Assembly (NCBI GenBank): GCA_021156365.1
Contig: JAJNDK010000008.1
Coordinates: forward strand, 186,001-250,000
Length of the DNA: 64,000 nucleotides
Reading direction: 5' to 3'
Source: Bacteroidota bacterium
Lineage (GTDB): Bacteria; Bacteroidota; Bacteroidia; B-17B0; Aurantibacillaceae
Below, one piece after another: positions 35,710-45,200 of this stretch; position 1 is the stretch's first letter; each line of letters begins with the position of its first letter. The position numbers were made by a program, and so were the translations under genes. The notes below the pieces were generated by a model, which worked only from the letters and a program-made list of their open reading frames with translations, did no database searches and was not told where the DNA came from.

Positions 35710-37092
35710 ATGCGTAAATTAATCGTAAGTTTTATCCTTTGCACATTCTTCATCGGATTAAAAACACAAGCTCAGAACAATGTCGGAATGGGGACCACGA
35801 CTCCCGATCCTTCATCCATACTGGAAATGCAGTCGACCACTCAGGGTGTTCTTGTACCCCGTATGACTACTGTACAGCGATTGGCTATCGTCAGTCCTGC
35901 CAATGGATTAATGGTTTTCGATACCAACGTCGGATGCTTCTTTTATTACAGCACACTTGCAACAGCCTGGCAAAACCTTTGTTCCTCTACTACTTCGAAC
36001 GGGATCAATTGCTGGGATACGGATGGTGACGGCGTGAACGATCCTGCGGAAGATGTGAATACAGATGGTTCATGGAACTCACTGGATTGCCAGGGTGCAA
36101 CAGGAGCTGCGGGTGCCGCCGGAGCGGCTGGCGCTGCAGGAGCCAATGGTACGAACGGAACAAATGGGATCAATTGCTGGGATACGGATGGTGACGGCGT
36201 GAATGATCCTGCAGAAGATATAAATGCAGATGGCTCTTTCAATACACTGGATTGTGTAGGAGATACGGGAGTTGCAGGCTCGAATGGAACAAACGGTACT
36301 AATGGTATCAACTGCTGGGATACGGATGGCGACGGTGTGAATGATCCTTCGGAGGATGTGAACACGGACGGCTCCTGGAACGTATTGGATTGCCAGGCTT
36401 CCGGAAGCTCGGGAACAAATGGTATTAATTGCTGGGATCTCGACGGTGACGGAGTAAATGATCCTGCTGAAGATGTAAATAGTGATGGTTCCTGGAATGC
36501 ATTGGATTGTACGGGACCTGTGGGCGCAACCGGAGCTACCGGTCCGCAAGGACCAGCGGGTCCAACAGGGCCTGCCGGTGCAAATGGAACCAACGGAACA
36601 AATGGCACGAATGGAGCTACGGGTGCAACAGGAGCTACCGGTCCACAAGGACCTTCAGGCGTGATCAACAGGTATCATGTATATGGAACTGCAGGCCGTC
36701 TTGCCGTTACAAGTACTGTTGCTACCATGCAGCCTGGTATGAGTCAAACATTTACACTTACAGCACCGGCCACTGTTATCATCTGGGCTACCATTGGAAC
36801 CCGTAATACGGTAACTACCGCAGGAGCCTGGTCGAATGTCGATATGATCGTTTATGTCAACAACAACTTCCTGGCTAACGGAGGATGGAACCGGTTCAGT
36901 ACAGTGAACTCCAGTGCAAGCGCCAATGCCTTCAACACCTGCGCCATCAATACGATGATCACATTACCAGCAGGCACACACACGATCGATCTGAGAACGG
37001 CGCGGTCTAACGGGACCACGTCCGTTGATATTGGAGGGAACTCAGCGACGGATACAAACCCGGGCGAATTAACCATTATGGTCGTTAATTAA
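35710..37092 (+). CDS. Surface protein with Ca-binding-like DxDGDGVND repeats and collagen-like tract
   Basis: 460 residues with a signal peptide (cleavage near KTQAQ). Residues ~22-97 contain a Bacteroidota trimerisation-like head (VGMGTTTPDPSSILEMQS, TTQGVLVPRMTT). Four 30-residue repeats follow (98-127, 153-182, 199-228, 238-267), each GINCWDTDGDGVNDPAEDVN-like with two Cys and an Asp-rich loop as in thrombospondin type 3 repeats. Between and after them are Gly-X-Y tracts (GATGAAGAAG, GPQGPAGPTGPAG; 268-317). The C-terminal ~140 residues form an unassigned domain, possibly a C1q-like knob. No T9SS tail is seen. Confidence 0.85.
   Translation: MRKLIVSFILCTFFIGLKTQAQNNVGMGTTTPDPSSILEMQSTTQGVLVPRMTTVQRLAIVSPANGLMVFDTNVGCFFYYSTLATAWQNLCSSTTSNGINCWDTDGDGVNDPAEDVNTDGSWNSLDCQGATGAAGAAGAAGAAGANGTNGTNGINCWDTDGDGVNDPAEDINADGSFNTLDCVGDTGVAGSNGTNGTNGINCWDTDGDGVNDPSEDVNTDGSWNVLDCQASGSSGTNGINCWDLDGDGVNDPAEDVNSDGSWNALDCTGPVGATGATGPQGPAGPTGPAGANGTNGTNGTNGATGATGATGPQGPSGVINRYHVYGTAGRLAVTSTVATMQPGMSQTFTLTAPATVIIWATIGTRNTVTTAGAWSNVDMIVYVNNNFLANGGWNRFSTVNSSASANAFNTCAINTMITLPAGTHTIDLRTARSNGTTSVDIGGNSATDTNPGELTIMVVN
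36001..36510 (+). repeat. Four 90-bp in-frame repeats
   Basis: Units at 36001-36090, 36166-36255, 36304-36393 and 36421-36510 encode the Cys/Asp repeat of the collagen-like protein. Units are separated by Gly-rich spacers of different length (75, 48 and 27 bp). High similarity makes recombination between units plausible. Confidence 0.85.
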
Positions 37093-37103
37093 TTATGATA
37101 CAT

Positions 37104-37358
37104 ATGAAAAAAAATATTTTTACAGCACTCTTCGCTTTGACTTGTTTCGCTGTTACTGCGCAGGAAGCCAGCAGCAGCAAAAAACAAACTCCGGCCCCGC
37201 CTGCAGCCCAAACGCCGGTAGTGGAAACGAAGGAAAATACACAAGGTGCGTTATCGAATAAGAAAAACGCAACGGCTCCGGTACAAACTCCTGCAAAGGA
37301 AGAAACCTCTCCGGCTACTACGGCTCCTGCTACTTCCGGTAAACGGAAACCGGAATAG
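37104..37358 (+). CDS. Small Ala/Pro/Thr-rich secreted protein
   Basis: 84 residues from the ATG at 37104. A signal peptide (MKKNIFTALFALTCFAVTAQ) precedes a low-complexity tail rich in Ala, Pro, Thr and Lys (KKQTPAPPAAQTPVVETKEN, ending SGKRKPE). It starts 11 bp after the collagen-like gene and ends at a strong terminator, so it closes that operon. No family is recognised; a disordered linker or wall-associated peptide is possible. Confidence 0.6.
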   Translation: MKKNIFTALFALTCFAVTAQEASSSKKQTPAPPAAQTPVVETKENTQGALSNKKNATAPVQTPAKEETSPATTAPATSGKRKPE

Positions 37359-37377
37359 CCGATCAATAGCATTCAAA

Positions 37378-37425
37378 AGCCCCCTGCCCCCCGATAACTA
37401 TCGGGACTGTCAGGGGGCTTTTTTT
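37378..37425. terminator. Strong terminator, repeated at 59501
   Basis: AGCCCCCTG pairs with CAGGGGGCT around an inner CCGATAACTATCGG dyad, followed by a T-run. The 42-bp hairpin is identical at 39 of 42 positions to the one at 59501-59542. Confidence 0.9.
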
Positions 37426-37437
37426 ATTCTAAAACCG

Positions 37438-37445
37438 TATCTTTG
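37438..37445 (+). promoter_or_regulatory. -7 element TATCTTTG
   Basis: TATCTTTG ends 18 bp before the dehydrogenase ATG, identical to the motif before the ABC importer. Confidence 0.5.
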
Positions 37446-37463
37446 CCCCTCAACTCATACCCT

Positions 37464-38669
37464 ATGCAAAAGATAAAGATCGGTGTCCTTCGCGAAGAAA
37501 AAAGCCCCCCTGATAAACGTGTTCCGCTCACTCCGCTTATTTGTGCCGAGCTGCTGAAAAAATATCCCCAATTGGAAATTGCAGTGCAGCCAAGCGATAT
37601 CCGCTGTTATGCCAACGACGAATACCAGGCATTTGGACTGAACCTGCAGGAAGACCTAAGCGATTGTGATGTATTGATGGGCGTGAAAGAAGTTCCTTCC
37701 GATAAGCTGATCCCCGGTAAAAAATATTTTTTCTTTTCGCATACGATCAAAAAGCAGCCGCATAACAAAAAACTGATGCATGCCCTGATCGAAAAGAAGA
37801 TCCAGATGATCGATTACGAAACACTGACCGATAAAAACCACAACCGGATCATCGGTTTCGGGCGCTATGCCGGCATTGTAGGCGCTTATAACGGTATCTT
37901 AGGATATGGAAGAAAATACGACCTGTTCCTGCTGAAACCTGCCAACATGTGTCGCGACCGGGCAGAAATGGAAGAAGAGCTGAAGCGCGTGAAATTACCC
38001 AATATAAAAATTGCATTGACAGGCGGCGGACGCGTGGCCAACGGCGCTATCGAAACCCTGAGCGCCCTGCGGATCCGTAAAGTGACACCGGAAGAATACC
38101 TGATGTCCTCTTTCCGCGAACCGGTGTATTGCCAGCTGAATCCACGCGATTATGTGGAACGCATGGGCGATCACAACTTTGACCTGCATGATTTTTTCCA
38201 GCATCCCGAGCATTTTATTTCCAAATTTCCCGCCTATACCAAAGAGACCGATATTTTCATTTCCGCACATTTCTGGGATCCCCGTGCACCGAAAATGTTT
38301 ACGGTGGAAGATATGCAGGCCAAGGATTTTCACATGAGTGTGATCGCCGATATTACCTGCGACATCGACGGATCGGTACCTACCACGATACGGGCAAGCA
38401 CCATCCAGCAGCCTTTCTATGGCTATAATGCACAAACGCAGAAAGAAGATGTCCCTTTCAGCAAAGACACTATTTGCATCATGGCGGTGGACAATCTTCC
38501 CTGCGAATTGCCACGCGATGCCAGTGATGATTTCGGGAAAGACCTCGTGGAACGTGTGCTCCCAAATGTTTTTTCGGAAGATACAGATGGAGTGATCGAA
38601 AGAGCTTCGATCTGCAAAGATGGGAAACTGACTGCAGCATTCGAATACCTGAGCGATTATGCTTACTAA
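37464..38669 (+). CDS. Alanine dehydrogenase/saccharopine dehydrogenase-family NAD(P) oxidoreductase
   Basis: 401 residues from the ATG at 37464. The N-terminal domain (KIGVLREEKSPPDKRVPLTP, VGVKEVPS-like MGVKEVPSDKLI, YFFFSHTIKKQ) is that of alanine dehydrogenase/transhydrogenase and lysine-forming saccharopine dehydrogenases. The nucleotide-binding turn is ALTGGGRVANGAIETL, and VIADITCDIDGSVPTT is a conserved core block. The overall pattern is closer to saccharopine dehydrogenase than to alanine dehydrogenase, but the substrate should not be named without a phylogeny. It is monocistronic. Confidence 0.82.
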   Translation: MQKIKIGVLREEKSPPDKRVPLTPLICAELLKKYPQLEIAVQPSDIRCYANDEYQAFGLNLQEDLSDCDVLMGVKEVPSDKLIPGKKYFFFSHTIKKQPHNKKLMHALIEKKIQMIDYETLTDKNHNRIIGFGRYAGIVGAYNGILGYGRKYDLFLLKPANMCRDRAEMEEELKRVKLPNIKIALTGGGRVANGAIETLSALRIRKVTPEEYLMSSFREPVYCQLNPRDYVERMGDHNFDLHDFFQHPEHFISKFPAYTKETDIFISAHFWDPRAPKMFTVEDMQAKDFHMSVIADITCDIDGSVPTTIRASTIQQPFYGYNAQTQKEDVPFSKDTICIMAVDNLPCELPRDASDDFGKDLVERVLPNVFSEDTDGVIERASICKDGKLTAAFEYLSDYAY

Positions 38670-38691
38670 CTGATCAAATCCTTTACAGGAA

Positions 38692-39097
38692 ATGAGAACC
38701 CTACCAATACTATTGTTTTGGGCTATGGTTTTAACCATTTCTCTTCTTTCATGTAAACGGAAGAAAGTCACCGTTGATCATAAAGAGCTGATCGGAGGCT
38801 GGAAACATCATCCCGGTGCAAATGAAATTCATTATCTGTCGATTGACAAAGATGGGCAGAGGAAGAATGGATTGGTATAAAAACGGCAAATTCGTGAGGG
38901 ACACCCAACCAGGAAAATGGTTCATTAAAGATGATTATTTGCTTTTCGGAAGACTTGCCGGCAAGTCAGATAAAGAAACATATAAAATAACAAGCTATCC
39001 GGATACAGCTGCTGCCTCATTTATTACGGGCTGTGATACAGTGAACAGCGGTCAGCGATACATGGTTCTTGACGGCAATGTATATGCAGACTATTGA
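38692..39097 (+). pseudogene. Frameshifted small lipoprotein gene
   Basis: Two overlapping frames make one protein. The first encodes a lipoprotein signal (MRTLPILLFWAMVLTISLLSC) and a domain ending SIDKDGQRKNGLV before a stop at 38880. The second continues with YKNGKFVRDTQPGKWFIKDD to VLDGNVYADY. A missing base near 38875-38880 (GTATAAAAAC) would restore a single ~134-residue frame. This is either a recent mutation or an assembly error in an A-run. Function is unknown; the shape is that of small lipocalin-like lipoproteins. Confidence 0.7.
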
Positions 39098-39192
39098 AAT
39101 TAATTGCTACAAAAAATAGCAAATGAAATTTATCAACACTGACCTTTTCTTCTCAGGACTTTAGTTACTTTGTGTAGCTTATTTCCTTTCGC

Positions 39193-41472
39193 ATGCAAAC
39201 CGCTTCTTCTTTGTCCGATGCTGCCCTCCTGGCTTCCCGGTTCATCAACCAAACCAACAGGCACATTTTCCTTACGGGTAAAGCCGGAACGGGCAAAACT
39301 ACGTTCCTTCGGCACATTATCCAGCATACACACAAGAAAACAGTGATCGCAGCCCCGACGGGAATAGCGGCCATCAATGCAGGCGGTGTGACACTACATT
39401 CGCTTTTTCAATTGCCATTCGGGGCCTTCATTCCAAAACACCAGTCGGAAGCGCCGCACACGGCAGAAGGTTTGTTCAATAATATCACCACTATCGCTTC
39501 CAACAACAAAATGCATGCTACCAAACGTCAGCTGCTACGCGAAATTGAGCTGCTGATCATCGATGAAGTAAGTATGCTGCGGGCCGATCTGCTGGATGCT
39601 ATCGATACGGTGCTGCGTGTTGTGCGTAGGAAGAACAGTACGCCTTTCGGGGGAGTGCAGTGCCTGTTCATCGGTGATCTGCTGCAATTGCCTCCTGTGA
39701 TCAAAGATCCGGAATGGTTTGTATTGAAAAATTATTACAAAAGCGTTTTCTTTTTCGATTCGGTCGTTTTGAGCCAGAACAAACCACTCTACATAGAACT
39801 GGACAAAGTATACAGGCAATCCGATGAAGAGTTCATCTCTCTTTTGAATAACCTCCGGAACAACAAGGTTACGGAAAAAGACATTGCTACCTTGAACCGG
39901 CATTACAAACCGGGCTATCTCATCGATTCCAAAGAAAATACGATCACTCTTACCACGCATAATTACAAAGCCGATGCGATCAATAAAGATTTCCTCGACA
40001 AGCTGAAAACACCTTTGTTTACCTATGATGCGGAGATCGAAGACGAGTTCAGTGAATTCTCGTATCCGGTAGAATATAAGCTGCAGCTGAAGATCGGTGC
40101 ACAGGTAATGTTCATCAAAAACGATTACAGCGGCAATCAGCGGTATTTTAATGGCAGGATCGGAAAGATAAGCGATCTGTCAAAAAACAATATTGAAGTA
40201 GAGTTTGAGGATGGAACTAAGATCCGGGTTGATAAATACGAATGGGAAAATAAAAGATATGCGCTCAATCCGGTTACCAACGAGATCGAAGAGACCATCG
40301 TAGGGAAATTCATCCATTACCCGATCAAGCTCGCCTGGGCAATAACCGTGCATAAAAGCCAGGGACTGACATTCGAAAAAGCAATCATCGATGTGGGGCA
40401 GGCTTTTGCCCCCGGCCAGGTATATGTTGCCTTATCGAGGCTACGGAGCCTGGATGGGCTCATCCTGACCTCGAGGGTAAATTACGATGCGATCTCCACC
40501 GATATTTCTGTTGCCGAATTTTCGACAAGCATTCAAACACAGGCCTCTCCCAACTCTTTATTGGAGCAGGATACCCTTGATTTTCTTCGGAATTATTTAT
40601 TGAACAGCTTCGACCTCAGCCATCTTTGCAATACCTGCAACGAGCATGTAAACGAATATAAAGAAGGTGACAAAAAAAGTGTGAAGTCGAAATACTTCAA
40701 ATGGGCGCAGGAGCTGAAAGTAACTACCAACGACATGAAAGCGCATGCCGATAAATTCATGCACCAGGTAGAACGCATCCTGCACGAAAAACAGGCAGAT
40801 CACCTCACGCATCTGGCAAAAAGGGTCGGTGATGCAAAAAACTACTTTGAACCTATCCTGAAAAAAGCTTCTTCCCGTATCCTCTCGCAGATCGACACAC
40901 TGAAAGAAGAGAAAAAAACCCGGCAATACGCCAAAGAGCTCAGCCAGCTGGAAGTCCAGTATTTTGAGCAGGTAAAAAAACTGAACAAAGCCCTCGGGTT
41001 GTGCAATGCGGTTTTGTTCGGGCAGGAATTCTCGAAGCAGCAAAGTGAGCAGGCCACCGGTTCAAAAGAACGGGAAGAAGAAGTAAAAGCAATAGCTGCA
41101 CTGAAAGTTAAAAACACAAAAGAAAAAAAATCAGCGGCAGGAAAATCAGTAGATAAAAAGCCAAAAGCCGAAAAAAAGGTACTGGGAAAAGAACTGAGCT
41201 ATACGCTGTATAAAGAAGGAAAAACCATTGAAGAGATCGCACAGATAAGAAACTTTGCCGTATCCACTATAGAAAGCCACCTCGCCCAGTATGTGAAATC
41301 GAAAGATCTGCCTGCCATTGCTTTTGTGGATTCCAAAAAAATAAAAAAGATCCTTAAAGTGCAGGAAGAGCTCCAGACCACCTTATTGGGGCCCATCAAA
41401 CAATTGCTGGGCGATGACTATTCATACAGCGATATCCGGTTCGCGCTGGCCACATTGAATAAAGATGTATAG
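39193..41472 (+). CDS. Pif1-like superfamily 1B helicase with C-terminal helix-turn-helix
   Basis: 759 residues. Walker A is GKAGTGKTT (29-37) and Walker B ELLIIDEVSMLRADLLDAID. Later helicase motifs include FIGDLLQLPPV and the SF1B WAITVHKSQGLTFEKAI with VYVALSRLRSLDGL. Residues ~430-660 form a Lys-rich coiled coil. The last ~95 residues (LYKEGKTIEEIAQIRNFAVS, TIESHLAQYV) are an HTH_40-type domain also seen at RecQ C-termini. It probably unwinds DNA 5'-3' in repair or replication-fork restart (family knowledge). Confidence 0.88.
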   Translation: MQTASSLSDAALLASRFINQTNRHIFLTGKAGTGKTTFLRHIIQHTHKKTVIAAPTGIAAINAGGVTLHSLFQLPFGAFIPKHQSEAPHTAEGLFNNITTIASNNKMHATKRQLLREIELLIIDEVSMLRADLLDAIDTVLRVVRRKNSTPFGGVQCLFIGDLLQLPPVIKDPEWFVLKNYYKSVFFFDSVVLSQNKPLYIELDKVYRQSDEEFISLLNNLRNNKVTEKDIATLNRHYKPGYLIDSKENTITLTTHNYKADAINKDFLDKLKTPLFTYDAEIEDEFSEFSYPVEYKLQLKIGAQVMFIKNDYSGNQRYFNGRIGKISDLSKNNIEVEFEDGTKIRVDKYEWENKRYALNPVTNEIEETIVGKFIHYPIKLAWAITVHKSQGLTFEKAIIDVGQAFAPGQVYVALSRLRSLDGLILTSRVNYDAISTDISVAEFSTSIQTQASPNSLLEQDTLDFLRNYLLNSFDLSHLCNTCNEHVNEYKEGDKKSVKSKYFKWAQELKVTTNDMKAHADKFMHQVERILHEKQADHLTHLAKRVGDAKNYFEPILKKASSRILSQIDTLKEEKKTRQYAKELSQLEVQYFEQVKKLNKALGLCNAVLFGQEFSKQQSEQATGSKEREEEVKAIAALKVKNTKEKKSAAGKSVDKKPKAEKKVLGKELSYTLYKEGKTIEEIAQIRNFAVSTIESHLAQYVKSKDLPAIAFVDSKKIKKILKVQEELQTTLLGPIKQLLGDDYSYSDIRFALATLNKDV

Positions 41473-41489
41473 ATAAGGTATCTTCGGAT

Positions 41490-41600
41490 CTATTCCTCTA
41501 TTGGTCCCATCTCCTTTTTCACTTCTCTTAACAGATCGAAAAGAGCAATTTTTTCCCCAGACTTATTTCCCGATGTGACGTATTTTATGCAAAGGGCCAT
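41490..41600 (-). CDS. Candidate 36-residue small protein or gene remnant
   Basis: In the 187-bp gap after the helicase the minus strand holds an ATG-started frame, MALCIKYVTSGNKSGEKIAL then FDLLREVKKEMGPIEE. The second half looks like an amphipathic helix. The frame stays open for about 12 codons upstream of the ATG, so it may be the end of a decayed longer gene. No ribosome-binding site is evident. Apart from this, I see nothing in the gap. Confidence 0.3.
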   Translation of the reverse strand: MALCIKYVTSGNKSGEKIALFDLLREVKKEMGPIEE

Positions 41601-41659
41601 ATTTAGCAGACATTGATCAGCTGGTATAATTTTCTATACTATATTAAAAAAACACAGTC

Positions 41660-42169
41660 ATGAAAAATTATATCTACTTAACTATACTTGCCGTTGCATT
41701 TCTTTGCAGTTGTAAAAGCAATTCTTTTTTATCGCAGCGTTACACTCATTTCGGACATTCCTCCAAAAAATCCGAACAACAGAAACCTGCGGTAACAGAG
41801 CCTAAAGAACAAGTTTCCATTGCAGCTGCTCCTGCAAAAACCGAAATTGCGAAAGAAACACCGAAACCTGCTGAAGAGCTGGCTTCCGAAAAAGAGAACA
41901 CAGCGCATAACAAATCCGCCAATGCAAAGGCAGATGAAAACGAAACTTCAACTACCAATGGCCTCCGTGCAGAGCAAAAATCAAAAAGCCTGCCCGGTAT
42001 TGTTATACATTCGTCGCAGCGTTTGCTGAAAGCTGCCCAGGATCAACAAAGAGCAGCTTCACAACGCGGTTTACTTTTCGGCGTGATCAATTTTCTCTTT
42101 TCGATCATCATTCTGGTAGTGGTCGTTGCCCTGATCGTTTGGCTGGTATTGGTACTTGTTGCCGTATAA
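41660..42169 (+). CDS. Lipoprotein with C-terminal transmembrane helix, unknown function
   Basis: 169 residues. A lipoprotein signal (MKNYIYLTILAVAFLCSC) is followed by a disordered, Lys/Glu/Ala-rich linker (~35-125). A hydrophobic helix (LLFGVINFLFSIIILVVVVA to LVAV) forms the C-terminus. A protein with a lipid anchor and a C-terminal membrane span is unusual and suggests that it tethers to the inner membrane or spans between leaflets. No family is recognised. It ends at a bidirectional terminator. Confidence 0.65.
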   Translation: MKNYIYLTILAVAFLCSCKSNSFLSQRYTHFGHSSKKSEQQKPAVTEPKEQVSIAAAPAKTEIAKETPKPAEELASEKENTAHNKSANAKADENETSTTNGLRAEQKSKSLPGIVIHSSQRLLKAAQDQQRAASQRGLLFGVINFLFSIIILVVVVALIVWLVLVLVAV

Positions 42170-42212
42170 ATAGAAGCCCCTGTTAAAACAACAGGGGCTT
42201 CTATTCTTTTTT
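42170..42212. terminator. Bidirectional terminator
   Basis: AGAAGCCCCTGTT pairs perfectly with AACAGGGGCTTCT over a 5-nt loop, with T-rich sequence after it on the plus strand, between convergent genes. Confidence 0.9.
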
Positions 42213-42225
42213 TGATCAGTATCTC

Positions 42226-45200
42226 TTAATCTTCACCACCACCGCCGAGCATCAACATCATATTGTCGTTGCCTGCTGCGGTAGAAACCTTCGGTGGTTT
42301 GGATCCGAAATTCCACTTATTGTTATCCGGTTTACGATCGATAAGCTTGCCATATGGATCGATACCTGCTTTCACCGGCTTTTCATTCACCACGAATTCA
42401 AAGGTCTTCACATCCTTATCCATTTTTACTTTTTTCAGGAAAAGCTCTTTGTCTTTCGTTTTTCCATTCTCGATCTTTTCAGCGAAAATCCCTACATCTA
42501 TATAGTCGGCTCCAACAGGGGCTGTTTTCTGCTTGCCCAGACTGTCCACTTTGAACTTCACAGAGCCTAAGGTCAGCTTCACACTGTATTTACCGTCATT
42601 TGTCGGAGTGTACGAAAGGTCCTTGATATAATTCTCATAGATAGTGATCGTTTCGAACATATCCGTGATCAGGTATTTCATGCTATCCGGCGTAGCTGCT
42701 TTCAGGAAACTGATAAACTCCACCGAATTCGTATACATCGGTTCCTGGAAAGCCACCTTTTTGATGTAACGGCGCAGTGCTGCATTCAGTGTATCTTCAC
42801 CGATATAATCTTTTAATGCATACATCACCACGCTTCCTTTGTTGTAATGAATATACTGCTGGTTCTCACAAAGCATCAAAGGCAATTCCTTTTTACGCTC
42901 TGTAGCACGGCCGGTGAGATACGTATTCATTTCATATTCGAGGAATTTTTTCATAGCTGCCTTGCCATACTCCTGTTCCATCACCATCAGCGCCGAATAC
43001 TGGCTCATGGTTTCCGACATCAATGTTCCGCCCTGCACATTTCCCCCTATCACCTGGTGCGCCCACCACTGATGCGCTACCTCGTGAGCTGTTACATAGA
43101 AAGGATAATCAATGCTCTTCTCATCTTTCTCGTCTATTTTTGCAATAAAGCCTATACCTTCTGAAAACGGAATAGTGTTCGGGAAAGATTGTGCAAAAGT
43201 TGCATAACGCGGGAACTCCAGAATACGTACCTGCCTGTGCTGATATGGACTGAAATTCTTTGTGTAATAGTCCAGTGATTTTTTGATCCCTTTGATCATA
43301 CGATCGAGGTTATACTCGTGCCCTTTCTGGTAATAGATCTCAATAGCCACCGGTTTCGAAGGATCGGCCGGATTGTTCCACTTGTCTTTTTTCACTTCAT
43401 ACCTTGCAGATAAGAAGGAATAGAAATTCAAGATCGGGCTGTCCATTTTGTAATGAAAGAAATTCCTTCCGTTCTCTGTCCATTGTTTTTGCAGGTAACC
43501 CGGAGCGATCGCTGTCTGATCTCCATTGGTGCTTACCACAGCTTCGAAACGGATCCAGTCGGCATCACCGGAGATATAGGTGTTCATACGCGCCAGCGAA
43601 TCATTCACGTCAGCCATACGCGGTTTCTTTTTCAGGCCGTATTTTTTACGGGCCGAATTCTCCGTGAGCTCAGCTGCGTCATTGTATCCGATAGAAGGGA
43701 AAACCGAGCTATTGAAGAAAGTGCCGTTATATACCACCAGGAGCTCCGGTGTATTGTTCTGAAAGCCATGAGGCACTTTGTCAATCTCAAACTCCAGCTT
43801 AACGGAATCTCCGGGAGCTACGGGTTTATTTAGTTTCCATACTCTAAACCCGACATCTGTATCCTCCACAATTTTTGCATACCCACCACCTACTGATAGT
43901 TTTTTATAATTAATATCCGTATCATAGTTGATGATGAGGGTATCCACGGCCTTCGCATGCTTATTCTTTAACCAGAAGAAACCGCTGGCATCCATACTTC
44001 TTTCGTCAGGATATATATTCACTTTCACATTCGACTCTACAATCCGTAACTGAGGGATTTTCTCATACTTCTTATAGTGCTTTTCAAAATCTGCCTGAAG
44101 TGCTTCCAGCTGTTTTGGTGTGGTGTACTTGTTCAGTACTTTGATATTGTAATAGATGTAAGAACCAATACCCACTGCTACCACAAAACTCAGCGCCATT
44201 GCAATACGAAGGCCTTTGGAGCTGGAATGTTTTGATAAGCGGTACCGTGCTCTTAATCCTTTTTCTTTTCCACGTGCATAGAATTTCAATGCCAGGAAAG
44301 AAAGGAACAATACAATGCTCAACCAGTATGTTTTGAATATAAAGAAAGTAAACACACGATGGCCGTATTTATTCATATCGGAATATTGCAGACCCGGTCC
44401 GGAAGAATTAAAAATGTACAGGTTATTGTTCCATTCCAGCAAACCGAATAAAGCAGTAGTGGCAAGGATCGGTATTACACATATAAAGAAAGCGAGGTAT
44501 TTGTTCGGCAACAGTACCTGGATGAAAAGACACAGACCTATCACGATCATCATACCCACCAGCCGGAAGCCCAGCAATTCTTTGATATAATGAAGCGGTT
44601 CTACATCCGCATATCCCTGCGACAACTGGATAACAATCCCCGTCAACATAACAACCAGCATCAAAGCGCCTGTCGTATAGATCAGTCCGAGGTATTTGGA
44701 AAAGAACAATACCTGGTTATTAACAGGGGTTGTACCCACCAGCTCATCCACTTTATTGTCACGGTCTCTCCAGATAATGGTTCCTGAGAAGAAGATGATA
44801 AGGATCAGGATAAAAAACTGGAAGATTCCTGCCACAGCTTCTAATATCTGGTAGGTAACCGGGAAGGTTTGTGTACCGTATATAGCACCGGTGAACTGAG
44901 AGATCACAAACATCATGGCAGCGCCTAATGCACAAATGATGAGGAAGAAAACGCTTTTGGTCATCTTCTTGAATTCAAAAGATGCCAGGTAGAACAATTG
45001 TTTCCAGGATGCTTTCAGTGAAAAATCGCGGCCTACCTGCGGAAGGTCGGAAAGACTCTGCAATTGAGTGGAAGCCGGCGACAGGGATTCTTTCACCTTC
45101 TTTTTAAACCAGACAAAAGGAGTGAGGAATTGGCTGAAGCTAAACCCCCTGTAACTTAAAAAGGTGATCAGTAAAGCAATGCCTATCCACAGGATCCGGT

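Noticed and set aside
36001-36510. Regularly spaced repeats that could suggest a CRISPR array
   Set aside because: The 90-bp units are in-frame coding repeats of one protein with variable Gly-rich spacers, and no cas genes are nearby.
35946-36668. 240-residue Pro-rich minus-strand ORF
   Set aside because: It exists only because the collagen-like repeats are free of stops in the complementary frame.
37995-38771. 258-residue minus-strand ORF opposite the dehydrogenase
   Set aside because: It is antisense to a strongly supported enzyme; it has no domain, signal or promoter.
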